Positions 45,066-55,942 of a stretch of DNA of 64,000 bases are shown one piece after another. The stretch is from the NCBI RefSeq assembly GCF_019279795.1, contig NC_056733.1, forward strand, positions 1,112,742,966-1,112,806,965, read 5' to 3'. Each line of letters begins with the position of its first letter. The stretch's first letter is position 1. This DNA comes from Protopterus annectens (lineage: Eukaryota > Chordata > Ceratodontiformes > Protopteridae). A program made the position numbers and the translations under genes. The notes beneath the pieces are model-generated. The model made no database searches. It was not told where the DNA came from and saw only the letters and a list, made by a program, of their open reading frames with translations.

Positions 45066-45200
45066 GTGGGGATGGCATAATGGTTAAGGCCTTTAGCACA
45101 CAAACACTAGAGTCAGGCTTTGATTCTGACCTCTGGTTATTAGCTAGGCTTGTAATAGTCTGTAGACTGATTGCCTAGTATTTACCTATGGACCTAAACT
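45066..45200 (+). mobile_element. tRNA-derived SINE with CR1-like tail
   Basis: The head GTGGGGATGGCATAATGGTT AAGGCCTTTAGCACAC contains an A-box-like TGGTTAAGGCC (45081). GGCTTTGATTCTGACC (45117-45132) resembles a B box. The second half, TTAGCTAGGCTTGTAATAGT ... GCCTAGTATTTACCTATGGA, follows the CR1 3' UTR and octamer (compare 14180-14236). The reverse complement occurs at 55943-56075. Confidence 0.78.
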
Positions 45201-45209
45201 GAAGATGTA

Positions 45210-45534
45210 TTTCGGTTTGGTAATACAGATTCCTTTACAGAAACTTTCAGTAAGTAAATACATTTCTTTCTGAAACTATTTTAAATGACAGTATCAGAAC
45301 TGCAAACTTCAAAGCAAATATATTATTCAGACATAAATTTCCTTTAAATATATTTCATTCAGTTTTTACTTTAGATGCAGCTGTTTATCTAAATGAATTA
45401 TTAATATTATCAGTTATCAGACAGACAGACGGATATGGATTTTTATCATATATGAGAAGGATTGGTCCAATCAATTCAACACAGTATTTATATTTCATAT
45501 CCCACCCCACTCTCCAGCCCCACTATATCAGTAC
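45210..45534. other. No gene or element recognised
   Basis: AT-rich; an AGACAGACAGACGG tract at 45419-45432 is the only repeat. Confidence 0.5.
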
Positions 45535-46079
45535 CCAGTTTTATTAGCTGTAGTGCAGGAACATAGAAGTATTGAATTTAAAGTTGGCAAGAAGTTAGTC
45601 CTCCCTTCCTTCCGCCCTGCCAGGCTGAGAGGAAATCTGCATCTGCCTAATCCTTGCTGAATGGTCTTCATTCTTTAATTATAATACCACCTCCACATAT
45701 AGACTGTTTCACGATACTATCTCTGAAAAAGTACTTCCTTACATTACCCCTGAGCTGTCCTAAGTTTTCTTTTCAATCAGTGGTTCTTTTTGTGGGCAGG
45801 ACAGACAAAGCAATTGAGGAGCCATGTCAGACTACACCATAGCAATTAAATAGATTGTGGGAGAAGGAGCATGTGAAGTGAAGTGAGACATAAACCAGCA
45901 GCCTCAAAGTCAGTGGGGGCTGGATGACAAACTCTGATCTATACCATTCCTATAGCTTCTCTTCTTAAAGGTTCTGGAGCAGACCCCCACACCATTCTGG
46001 TTACTCTTTTCTAAACTGCTTGTATCAATCTATATACTATAGTGTATACACACACAGACATACACACACACACACACAA

Positions 46080-46168
<89 letters not shown>

Positions 46169-46320
46169 GACTGAGTACCTCCCAAACCATATAAATTACC
46201 CCTATTAGGTCTCTGGAAATGTACAGTTCTGTAGATGGGGTCCCCAGGACTGCAAGCAGTAGTCCAGATGGGATTTTACAAAGGAACAGCAACTTTCTGC
46301 TTTTTTTTTTCCAAGGGAGA
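45535..46320 (+). mobile_element. Old LINE 3'-UTR-like non-coding repeat
   Basis: GGAACATAGAAGTATTGAAT, CTGTTTCACGATACTATCTC TGAAAAAGTACTTCCTTAC, then GGTTACTCTTTTCTAAACTG and GGTCTCTGGAAATGTACAGT ... CAGTAGTCCAGATGGGATTT follow a non-coding repeat known across vertebrates near CR1/L3-type LINE 3' regions. I recognise it from memory of frog and reptile sequences. A microsatellite (46049-46166) is inserted between its two halves. Confidence 0.55.
46049..46166. repeat. (CA)n/(TA)n microsatellite
   Basis: CACACA units to 46087, then about 38 TA units with a single GT interruption near 46116. Long TA arrays can extrude cruciforms and are unstable. Confidence 0.95.
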
Positions 46321-46329
46321 GCCATCTCC

Positions 46330-47410
46330 AAGCAAAACCAGAATACACCCAACTTACTTTGCTGTTTTCCCACATTTATCATCTACTTTCTTTCCATCTC
46401 ATTCTGCTGTTAATATGTTATCTCACTGTAATTCTTTCCCCCTGCATTCTTAACCTGTATTAGTCAGTGTTTCTTTGTAATGGGACTGGATTGTCATGCA
46501 CATAAATATTCTTCCATCCTTTCCAGTTCCATTTTATCCTGTTTAAATCTTGTTGATTTATCAGTTCTGCACCAAATCATAGTCTCACCTGTAAAGGAAC
46601 TGTTTTATTACTTTTAGTTCCTGTGCAGTATCCCCGTTGAAGTACCTAAAGCCATGACCAGCAGTGAGACCTATCTAACCCTGAAAATACCTCTCATTTC
46701 ATCAGGGCAGATTACATTTATTGTTTTCTTCTATGCAGTTACCTTTTTATGCAGTTTTTATTTTGCTATTTTTTCCCTTGTTTAGCCAAAGAAATCCTCT
46801 ACTTTTGTTTGTGATGTTTCTTGTAGACTCAAATGTTCTCCTTCAAGGAAACAAATCCACCATAGTTCCTGCCATTAAAGCCACAAATCACACTAAGTGG
46901 TCTATGGCTCCATAGGTCTATTGTACTCTGACTTTTATGAAGTGGAATCATATCTGTGTTCCTGCTATTATTCATAGTTAAAACCCACTGTATGGCAAAT
47001 TCATAGCAGCTTTGGATTTGTACGCATGCATGGTGGCTTCCTTTGTACATATGGGTAAGCCTGCTCTGTGCTGTGATCTTGTGTGATGCAGCTGTTGCTT
47101 TCTTACTGGACTGTTTTATGAGACTGCATATCATAGTATCCTACCTTTCTTTACATTTAACCATTTAATGCTGGTTATGACTGCAAAGGGTCCTTGCACC
47201 AGTCCACTTACCCAGTTAATAAACATTAAATCAATAACTAAAAATGAATAAATAAACAAGCTCTACAATAAAAGTCACTAGAATCACTGCAACATACACC
47301 TGAGAAAAGTGGTCTAATGTGAAGCAATTAACACTCGGAACAAAACATGGTGTTCTGTCATTTCAAATAGCTTGCATAACAAATGTTAATTCACACTTAA
47401 GACATTTTGC
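46330..47410. other. No gene or element recognised
   Basis: AT-rich sequence; short frames at 46721-46915 and 46829-47134 overlap on opposite strands and show no motif. Confidence 0.5.
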
Positions 47411-47412
47411 AA

Positions 47413-47650
47413 TCTTGCTCAAGGACTGCAGTGGTGGTGCTGCGGTAGCATTGTCACCTCACAGTAAGACATTGTCCTGTTCAATTCTCAGCTAAAGTGT
47501 CTTCTGTGTGGAGACATGCTTGAATGGGCGTACCTTCGTTGAAGAGATGGCAACTCGGCACGTAAAAATCTACTGCCAATCATTAGCGGGCCAGAGTTCC
47601 GCTGTGGCGACCCCTAACCGGGAAAAGCCGAACGTCACAACAACAGCAGT
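47413..47650 (+). mobile_element. tRNA-like SINE with RTE-type tail
   Basis: The head GTGGTGGTGCTGCGGTAGCA TTGTCACCTCACAG resembles the head at 6205. CTGTTCAATTCTCAGC is B-box-like. The 3' part CCGCTGTGGCGACCCCTAAC CGGGAAAAGCCGAAC, ending in ACAACAACAGCAG, matches the GTGGCGACCCCTGA...GGGA-AAGC-GAA 3' end that I know from RTE-mobilised vertebrate SINEs. Confidence 0.65.
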
Positions 47651-47670
47651 TCGTGTATGAACAGTAATAA

Positions 47671-47712
47671 TCTCTCTCTCTATCCCTCTCTTTCACTCTC
47701 TCTCTCTCTCTC
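47671..47712. repeat. (TC)n tract
   Basis: CTCTCTCTCT runs with a few interruptions. Confidence 0.9.
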
Positions 47713-47719
47713 TTTGTCT

Positions 47720-48190
47720 CACCCTCAGCATCACACACACACAGTAAATGCAATAGGGTCTACCCTGTTGAAAACCTTCCTTCGTGAGGGGGTTCTCTAT
47801 GACTGATAATGGACCTCTGGCTGAAAACTGCAGTGTCTTGTCCCAGCCAGCATTGCAGATATTGCCTATACACTTTAAATGTAATTGAAAAAAAGCATTG
47901 TAATTCAACAACTGAACCATGCCAGTAATTAATATTTGTTCCCTAAATAATTAGGAGGTGGTTGGAGATAAGCTATTTCTCTTAGTCCTAAAGAAATTAG
48001 TTTCATAAGGATGTCATGGATTTTGTCATTGTTATTGCAGGGATGTGAACCTTTCGGTTTGATCTCATAATCCCTGTGCATTAATCTCGTAATCCCTGTG
48101 CATGACCTAATATGCAAGTAAAGAGCAAATGCACTCAAATCAGTTTAGGTAGCCAGACATCCAGCCATGCACTGCTGCTTTGAGATATCA
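47720..48190. other. No gene or element recognised
   Basis: A direct repeat of about 22 bases (ATAATCCCTGTGCAT / GTAATCCCTGTGCAT) lies near 48068-48103; otherwise featureless. Confidence 0.5.
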
Positions 48191-48198
48191 AAGCAGTC

Positions 48199-48512
48199 AT
48201 TAACATAGCTCTCAACCTCTTAAAGCAATAAATCTGGACAAAGCCTAAAATGATGGGGGGAGGGGGACAAATAGGGACAAATTTTAAATATTGCTCTTAC
48301 AAACTTAGAAACTGATAGAATAATATGTTTTGCATTAGCATGAATTTTCCGAAGGATGTGGAGTCTTAAACTCAAATGTTTGCCATTGTTTCATGACTCC
48401 ACTCCTCAGCTATTTGCCAGAAAGGGACAGATATTAAGGGGAACACACCAAAAATGTGAGGCAGAAATGTGGACATTCTGCAAAAACCTGTACAGTTGAG
48501 AGGTATGTAAAG
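48199..48512 (+). mobile_element. MITE-like repeat with CATAGCTCTCAAC/GTTGAGAGGTATG ends
   Basis: The left end CATAGCTCTCAACCTCTT (48199) and right end ACAGTTGAGAGGTATG (to about 48507) form an inverted repeat of about 13 bases. The body holds GGGACAAATTTTAAATATTG CTCTTACAAACTTAGAAA and CACCAAAAATGTGAGGCAGA. Partial copies lie at 32888-33130 (inverted), 60030-60165 and 60715-60920. No coding capacity. Confidence 0.65.
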
Positions 48513-48762
48513 TATAAACAGCCGTTTTGTGTTTGAGCAGCTGATAATCCAACCAAGGGCAGAGGTCAAACTTGCATGCATGCTGCCTATTGTCTTCTAG
48601 TGCCACTTTTTGTTCTGACTTTACTCAGGAGTATATGGACTTCATATCTGGAACGTAGTTAAGGATGGCAGCCTACTGGCAGAGTGGAAACGAAGGTCAC
48701 AGTAATTATAATCTTCTTTAATGGCACATAATATTCTCATAACAGCAGCTAAGCTGCAGCAC

Positions 48763-48764
<2 letters not shown>

Positions 48765-48824
<60 letters not shown>

Positions 48825-49105
48825 CGCGCATGTGTGTGCTCGTGTGCGCGCACATATGTGTGTGTGTATGCTCACTTGCGTTTGTGTCTGTGCTCATCTA
48901 TATCTGTGTGTGAGTAATGTACATCTGTGTCTGTGTGTGTGCTTGTGTATGTGCATATGTGTATCTATGTGTGTAAATGTGTGTGTGTGTTTGTGTGTAT
49001 GCTCACTTGCATTTGTGTCTGTATGCACGTCTATATCTGTGTGTGAGTAATGTACATCTCTGTGTGTGTTCTTGTGTGCATGCATATGTGTATCTATGTG
49101 TGTAA

Positions 49106-49181
<76 letters not shown>

Positions 49182-49208
49182 TTGTGCACGCGCATGCATC
49201 TGTGTGTG

Positions 49209-49262
<54 letters not shown>

Positions 49263-49273
49263 TGTGTGTGTGC
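48765..49273. repeat. Long (TG)n-rich array with interspersed motifs
   Basis: Pure TG runs at 48765-48820, 49107-49178 and 49211-49258 alternate with diverged TGTATGCTCACTTGCRTTTG and CTATATCTGTGTGTGAGTAA units that recur at about 48865-48920 and 49007-49060. The array thus has a higher-order repeat of about 140 bases. The valine/cysteine frames on the plus strand and Thr/His frames on the minus strand are artefacts. Confidence 0.93.
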
Positions 49274-49477
49274 TTTATACGTGGAACGTGTAGGAGGAAG
49301 ACTGTATATGAAATTAATTTAACAATTTAACAGCAGGTTACATGGGTAATATGACTTGAAATGGGATGGTTTCTTTTTATTTTTCACTGAAACATTGAAA
49401 CATTCTCACCTGAAACTATCGACATCAATACCATTAATTCTTGACCATTGATACTTGAAGATTGTTTTATTAGAGAT

Positions 49478-49560
49478 AGGTTCATAGGTGTGTACTAGGT
49501 TAATGACCATAAGGGCCTTTTAAGTCTAGCTGTGCATCCCAAATCTTTAACAAGTTCTGG
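49478..49560 (-). mobile_element. CR1 3'-terminal fragment
   Basis: On the minus strand GGCCCTTATGGTCATTAACC then TAGTACACACCTATGAACCT matches the CR1 terminus at 14190-14240. It is severely 5'-truncated. Confidence 0.75.
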
Positions 49561-49569
49561 TACCCTTGC

Positions 49570-50630
49570 TAAGTGTAATTAAATGCAGTTTAGTCATGCA
49601 CATATAATTGTGCTTTACAGGTAGGATTAAGATTCATTAGAAATGGCAGAGGAAGTAGATACTGAATCAATCATATTATGTCCATACTGCAGACAAGAAA
49701 AATACAAGTAATCCTTGAAATGAAAACAGCACTAGAAAGTGTAACCTCTGATGTACATCCCATTTCAAATAGTATAGCTCCTTAAACATACATTACAAAA
49801 TGATACATTTGAACTGTATGTACATTTTCAGTATACAGTGCAGCGTAGTTTGCTGAAATTCAATTAATCAAAAATGGGATATTTTTTGTTCACCTTTTGT
49901 TCATTTTGGAATTGATTACATTAATGAGCCAGAAGGAGATTTATGTGTTGTTAATGGCCTGGTATGTAGAAAGCTTGGCTTCAATGAAAGCAGGCACAGA
50001 AACTTGTTTGTACTCGGATACATCTCTTCTGAGCATCGTTTACAAACATTACTGCTTAATGAGGCTGCAATGTGTCTACAAGTAAACTAAAGCCTGCAAC
50101 ACAAACCAGTATAAAATTATGCAATGTCCTTAAAGATATATTTCATATAGTTTTAAAGGTCAACAGCTAGAAATCAGTAGATACATTTGTTAAGTGTCTA
50201 GAGACAGCATTTGAAGAGATACACATATTTTTTAAATGTGCGATGGGTTTAGGATAGCAGAATAAATCTGTGAGTATAAAGTAGCACTTTCAGGCTGCAC
50301 TTACAACACTGGGCGCTTTTATGCATATTCCATTTCTGAGTCTGCAGTACAGCATTAGGGGAGGGAACAGTTACACAATCAAGGTTCCATTCTTTAGATG
50401 ACAATGAAATGTTAAATTGATTTCCTATCTGAATGAGCTGGTGGTAACATATGTAGCTGTCAGAGATCATGTGCACATATTGGAGAGAAGGCTAAAGAGG
50501 TTGTATCAGGCTTGCAGTACAAGATAGGGGCTCCTTTCTCCAATGTACACTTACCTTCAAACTCACAAGCTACTACCTTATTTTGAAGAGCAAACTTACA
50601 TTTTTATAATAGTATATCCACCTCTCAGAA
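49570..50630. other. No gene or element recognised
   Basis: AT-rich unique-looking sequence. Frames at 49897-50085 and 50249-50476 have no family features. Confidence 0.5.
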
Positions 50631-50637
50631 TATGTGT

Positions 50638-50860
50638 CTGTGGGGCAGGTACAAACCTAGCCTTGAGCAACATTCTTCTATCCCAAAAATGATGCCGCAG
50701 TACAGACGAACAAATGATTATTGACTTCAACAATTAGCGTAGCTTCTGATGCCATTCTAAGGGAGGTATGTCAGCCTGGGAGGAAATAGTAAATAATCCA
50801 AACTGCTTTGCCAGAGATGGTCTGTACCCAAACCCTAAGTCCTTCAACTGGAATAGACCA
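50638..50860 (+). mobile_element. CR1 ORF1 (esterase) fragment
   Basis: GGGGCAGGTACAAACCTAGC CTTGAGCAACATTC and TTGACTTCAACAATTAGC match copy 2 at 24150-24235. Stops interrupt it. It has no CR1 3' end, so it is a broken internal piece and not a normal 5' truncation. Confidence 0.75.
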
Positions 50861-50869
50861 GAAGTGTAC

Positions 50870-51840
50870 ATGCACTATTGTAACTATTTAAATGTATATA
50901 TTTAACTATGGAAACTGGAATACATGAGGTTAACTTCAGAAAAATAGCTGAAATTAAATTACTTTATGGCTATGCAATAAAAGATGGTATATTTCAATTT
51001 TCAGTGCAACAAGAGACACAATGTCTGTACTAGGGGGCTCTCTGTATTGTCTTTAGGGTGAAATAATTGCTAGTCTTGAAATATGGAGGAATGTAATTGT
51101 TTTATGACTTCCAGCATCTGCCAAAGATCTGAAGTCTATGTATTCTCACAGGTAGATGGTAAATACTGCAAGATTCCAGCAGTGGGGGGGGGGGGTCACC
51201 TGGGATAGAGTCAAATGAAAAGAAATGATGTAATTCTGCAAGCTATCCCAGCAGTAATATTTCAGATATTAATTTGAGAAGTCTCTTACAGAAAAAGAGC
51301 ATTTTGTATTCAGTCTTGGAACTGACAAGAAGAACAATTCACCACACAACTGCCTTGCCCCAATTAAGTAAGTTAAGTAGGGTATAGTAATTCTCTTAGA
51401 TACAGTCAGGAATACAGCAAAGGTTAGTTTAGATATTTTTCTTTATTTATTTGAGACTGTCCTGCAACATTGTTTTAAATATTTCCTGTGGTTTTGAACT
51501 CTGATGTCACTGTAAATATATATTTAATATTGTCTTGTTCTTTTATTATTTATTATTACACATATTTAAACTTTTTATTGTGGCTGACCTGTGTAAAGGC
51601 ATTTAAGTTTTGAGAGTACTTGCATATTTATTTAGTGACACTGTGTGGACCAATCCTAATAATTGTGCTCTTGGTCAAACTACCATTTGTATTAGTATTA
51701 ATATTACACAGTAAAATTGGACATCCTTTATTAAGGGCCTTAAAGTAGCTGATAAGAGGTTCTGGTGGCAGTGATAACTAACTTATAGTCTGGGCAGAAA
51801 GGGGCATAGCTAGTAAAACTGTGCCAGCCTTTCCCAGGTG
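50870..51840. other. No gene or element recognised
   Basis: AT-rich; a run of eleven G at about 51186-51196 is the only sequence feature. Confidence 0.5.
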
Positions 51841-51844
51841 TGTA

Positions 51845-51845
<1 letters not shown>

Positions 51846-51912
<67 letters not shown>
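51846..51912. repeat. (TG)n microsatellite
   Basis: About 33 uninterrupted TG units. Confidence 0.95.
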
Positions 51913-51915
<3 letters not shown>

Positions 51916-52259
51916 AACAAATCTCCAAGAGTGTGTCTGTCAGCTATTTGTGCAGGGACACGAAACACTGTTTGGACAGAGAGGGTGTTGGAGGACTTGG
52001 CTTGGAACCCTGGCTAAGGACTCAACTGTATAGCTGTGCCAGTGAGGAGTCTTATCAGAGATCTGGAGGAAGAGGGAGAAACCAGCCCTAGACTGACTGT
52101 GGTCTCTGTGTGCTCTTAAGGGAAATTGCACTTGATGCAGAGAGCTGCATCTGCAAATACTGTGTGTGTACTTGTCATACTCTCAGTGTACGTCTCTCCT
52201 GGTGCCAGTGGTGAGAATTGATGCTCCTTGATTACTGGTCCAGTGGAAGGTCATCACAC

Positions 52260-53005
52260 CTGTAATCAGGCATCTAGGAACCTGTGTGACAATGAATTAT
52301 CCTTTGTTCATCACATATCCACTATTGTAATTAAGTCTTCATTTCTGAACAGGTTATATCTAAAGGTATTATGTGCAGGTCCAGGGATGTAATCATTTCA
52401 CTGTACTAGGCTTTCATCAGGCCAATCATTAAATATAATGTTTCATTCAGTGTGTACCTGTCTAAAGACTTGTCACAACTGGAAAAACCACAATATTTTA
52501 TCATAAAAATATCAAGGCCTTAAATCACAAAACCTATGCAGACTCTCAAACACTTGTCCTTCTTCTCTGTATCATACATATGTCTATGAGGCAATCTTTG
52601 CCTCATTTTTAGAGACTATGCAGACTCTGTCCTGTCAGACCTATTAGACTTTCACTAGTCCGATGGTAGCTGGAACACCTGCTGAAGGTATCTCTCAAAT
52701 GTAACAAGCTGGAGGGATAGGTATGTATCACAGAGAATACCTTGTCTATGGAACCATCTTCCACTCCATATAAAACAAAGTACTTCTCTTAATCTAGTCA
52801 AAAGTAATTTGGATACGTGGATGGGAAACCACAAGTTCATCTCTGGTTTAGCACCCATGTCCCATGTTTTGCCCACTTGTGCATTATTTCTATGCAAAAC
52901 ATAATGGCTAAAAACTACAACTGGAATCTAAAGCTAGGCTTCTTTAGATTGTTGCAGATCAAGAGCCTAGTAAGTACCTATGAACCCTGTGGTGCCATGA
53001 TGAGG
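52260..53005 (+). mobile_element. CR1 3' fragment (RT thumb to terminus)
   Basis: From about 52262 the sequence follows copy 2 from 26600 onwards. Examples are CACTGTACTAGGCTTTCATC AGGCCAATCATTA, CTTGTCACAACTGGAAAAAC and GGATACGTGGATGGGAAACC. It ends GAGCCTAGTAAGTACCTATG AACCC near 52990. Many stops; an ordinary 5'-truncated, old insertion. Confidence 0.8.
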
Positions 53006-53196
53006 CCCGCCTATGCAGGCTGCCCTGTACAATGCCCATAGCAGAAGACCATTCTCAAAATATACAAAATACTCTGAAAATAACACAACACAGATCTCTC
53101 CTTAAAACACCTTTTTATTGTGTTCCTACCTTGAGGCATACAGTTTATAATCTTTAGACTTCTAAATGTTTCATTTAGGAACTATATCAGTTTTTC

Positions 53197-53820
53197 GGGT
53201 TCATGTCACATTATCGAAAGCCGATAATGTTGAATGCCACAATGTCGAACACTATGCATCGAACACTAAAAATAGTGAAGCTGCAGAACATCGAATTCTT
53301 TCCTAGGGAAAGAATTTGGTTGTCCATTTCTGTGGCTTTGCTATTTTTAGCACTGTGGTGGAAAGTTACGGGGGCTCAGGTAAGTGTGTGATTGTGTGGA
53401 CGTTAGGCTTAGGGTCCGGGTTAAGTGAGTTAGGGTTAGGGTGCTGGTGAGTTGAGTGTGCGATAGTGACAGAGTTTAGGGTTAGGGGCGGGTTAAGTGA
53501 GTTAGGGTTAGGGTTAGGGTGCGGGTATGGTGAGTGTGCGATAGTGACGGACCTTAGGGTTAGGGTTGGGTTAAGGTAAGTGGATAAATAGTAGTGTTTG
53601 TTTAGTTTAGTGTAGGGTTAGATGTATGATTTTAAGTGTAAGTGTGTGGATTGCTATTTTTTTGGTGTGCCTGTGTTGTGTGAATGTGTTTCAGAATAGC
53701 AAATTTTTTCCCTGGGAAAAAATTTGTTGTTCTGAATGCTCGATATTGTGTACTTTAGATTATTTAGGTTCGATTAAATGGTGTTCGGTGTTTTTGGCTT
53801 TCGATGACATGATATAATTG
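53197..53820 (-). mobile_element. Hairpin-rich non-autonomous DNA transposon F2 (MULE-like)
   Basis: This is the sister of the element at 12247-12867, in opposite orientation. CAGTTTTTC occurs at 53188-53196 and 53821-53829, a perfect 9-bp target-site duplication. Termini GGGTTCATGTCACATTATCG and (inward from the right) CAATTATATCATGTCATCG pair imperfectly. Hairpins centred on CCTAGG (53276-53341) and CCCTGGG (53692-53738) match those of F1. The centre is TTAGGG-like. No transposase-size frame exists. Confidence 0.8.
53396..53615 (+). repeat. TTAGGG-like internal tandem array of F2
   Basis: GTTAGGGTTAGGGTGCGGGT and GTGAGTGTGCGATAGTGACG recur with a spacing of about 70-85 bases, three times. 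The G-runs could form quadruplexes. Matching C-rich units sit in F1. Confidence 0.8.
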
Positions 53821-53829
53821 CAGTTTTTC

Positions 53830-54190
53830 AATATACAGTCACATCAAGAACTGATACCATCAAACACAAAGATTTGAACTGCAAGGGTCCCATCAAACCT
53901 ATCAAATACTTAAAATGTTTCTGCAGGAGAAAAAGCCCCCTGCATCCCCATACCCCTGTGATTTTTTTATTTAACAATTACGAGATCAGATATTAGTGGA
54001 AAGGGATAAATCCCTTTGCCCACTGACAACCAATCCTAAGCAAACCAGGAAATTGTGCAATTGGCATTTTCTTTCATATGGGGTTCAAGATTAAAAACCA
54101 ATGAAAAGAGGTAAGTTGAATTGTATGAGTGAAGATGAGGGGGAATTGGGGTTACTAAATCCACTTGTTTATTCTGCTGCTTTAAATTTA
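53830..54190. other. Unclassified DNA with a GCAGG/CCCCCTGC hairpin
   Basis: CTGCAGGAGAAAAAGCCCCC TGCATCCCC near 53931-53959 resembles the internal hairpin of F3 near 21221-21250 (GCAGGGGGGGAAAGCCCCCT TGCACCCCC). It may be a diverged remnant of an F3-type element; no termini are evident. Confidence 0.4.
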
Positions 54191-54199
54191 TATAGAGTA

Positions 54200-55020
54200 T
54201 TCAAGTGAGTAAAAGATGAGAATGAAAAATTAATAGTGAGAATGTTTAAATATAAGTATAAAAGTTCTGGGAAATGACAAAAATAAAAACAAAGCGAAAA
54301 AATGTAACTGAAGAAATTAAAAATTTTCAAGAAAAATACTAACACTACAAACTGAAATTGATGGTAGAGAGAAAGATAGAAGTATGGGGTATAATAATAT
54401 GATGAAACAATATTATTATGTTAATCTTCAGGAAAACATACCAGAACAAGTTATTAAAGTCATTAAAGTAAGGAAAATATGGTGTACCAAGATAGTAGAG
54501 TATCAAGATTTCTTATGCGACTAGTAATACATTACCAGTAAAGGGGAATATGCCATATAAAAAGAAAGTTGAAATAATGTGTTCATTTTGTGAGGAGGAA
54601 GAGACAAAAAGAACATTTTTTTTTTGGAATGTAAAAGAGAGGTGAAACTCTGGAACAAGTGTGAAAAATGTTGAAAATATTAATGGCATAGGCAAGATAG
54701 ATATGAATACTATTATGTGTAGATACTGTGAGAACAAGAAGAAAGAACATGCAAGGTTACATAAGAATTTATTTTATGTAATATTGGCTATTTTGAATGA
54801 AACATTGATTGAATTTTTGTTTAATATGAAATGTATTTTGACAGATATATTTTGAAAACAGATTATGGCTGTACAAGAAGGAATGGAGGTCAGTTATGGA
54901 AGAATAAAATTAGGGTGTTTTAAGAAAAATGATAGTAAAAAATAGAAATGTGTTTATATCTGCCTGAAATATGTATATGTTGTAAATATGTAAATATGTA
55001 ATTTTTTTATGTTATGTTAA
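54200..55020 (+). pseudogene. L1-clade LINE C-terminal fragment
   Basis: Near 54570-54640 the plus strand reads KKKVEIMCSFCEEEETKRTF FFLECKREVKLWNKC, the C-x2-C ... H/F-x-x-C motif near the end of L1/Tx1 ORF2. The remaining 200 or so bases of C-terminus (LIEFLFNMKCILTDIF near 54840) carry shifts. The 3' UTR ends near AAATAAATGG at about 55020. Confidence 0.5.
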
Positions 55021-55021
55021 A

Positions 55022-55240
55022 TAAATGGTCCCTACTCTTTTCAATAGGTGCCATGGGATCTTTCCACCTGAGATATCCAGGTCACACAGACTAGACCATG
55101 GTTTACCATCTCATCTGAAGCTTAAATATTAGGGTAGCATCTCTTCTAGGACTCCGACAGAGGTAATGTAAAGGCTTCGATTTGGATCTTAATAATTCAG
55201 TATTACAGTTTAGACATGAGTAGAAAGATGGGTTGTAAGC
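55022..55240 (-). mobile_element. SINE core, same family as 33160-33545
   Basis: On the minus strand CAGATGAGATGGTAAACCAT near 55117, CTGGATATCTCAGGTGGAAA GATCCCATGGCACC near 55070 and TTGAAAAGAGTAGGGACC match the fish/shark-type SINE core. The tRNA-like head is too diverged to call. Confidence 0.6.
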
Positions 55241-55379
55241 TTGTTTTTAGTTCTTTGGGGTCTAAACAAGACCAGTCTTGATGAATTCATTAAGGCTATG
55301 TTTTTTATTTGAATGTTATTAAACAATGATTCTAATCATTATTAAACAATGATTTTAATTATTAAACAGATTCTAGTTG

Positions 55380-55605
55380 TCTACTGATGTACTATGTTCT
55401 TCATCTGTAAATATATTTGTAATTAATTGCTATGTTAATCAAATTGTTAATCGCTATGTAATCCAGTGTAACTACTGTCTGTTTATTTTAACTGTGGAGC
55501 TTTCCTCCCTGGGCTTCCACTGAAAATGGACCTACATCCAGTCGGACACTCCCGGTCAACAAATGTAAATAAAATAAATAAATAAATAAAATAAATAAAC
55601 AATGA
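55380..55605 (+). mobile_element. L2-like LINE 3' end
   Basis: 3' UTR-like sequence leads into GGAGCTTTCCTCCCTGGGCT, CACTGAAAATGGACCTACAT, CAGTCGGACACTCCCGGTCA and AAATAAATAAATAAATAAAA. It is the plus-strand counterpart of 29458-29770. Confidence 0.75.
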
Positions 55606-55942
55606 TCACAAAGTCGAAGCTAGTAAGTGGTAATTGTGGAAATTTTTTGGAATATAGATATAATGGACTTATAGAGTATGTCATCACATTTTCATATTAG
55701 GTTGTGTGCGTTCCTCGATCAGTTGGATAAGTGATACATCTGCCAAAAAACATTTTATGCATTTGACAGTGGGCCTGAAATGTCTTGGTTAAAGTCAGAA
55801 ATAATTATCTGCTACTTACAATGAGGTATCACAGAGATGATTTTGTTTAATATCACTTGAAACGTTATAAGTGATACAGGTCGTGGCAGATAGGTTACGG
55901 CAACATGGCATAGCATGCTATTTGCTAAAGGTACATTGTTGA

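Noticed and set aside
45081..45132. A functional tRNA gene
   Set aside because: A- and B-box-like motifs are present but no cloverleaf with a 7-bp acceptor stem can be formed, and the sequence runs into a CR1-like tail, so it is a SINE head. Other SINE heads (6227, 33500, 47420, 62530) were rejected as tRNA genes for the same reason.
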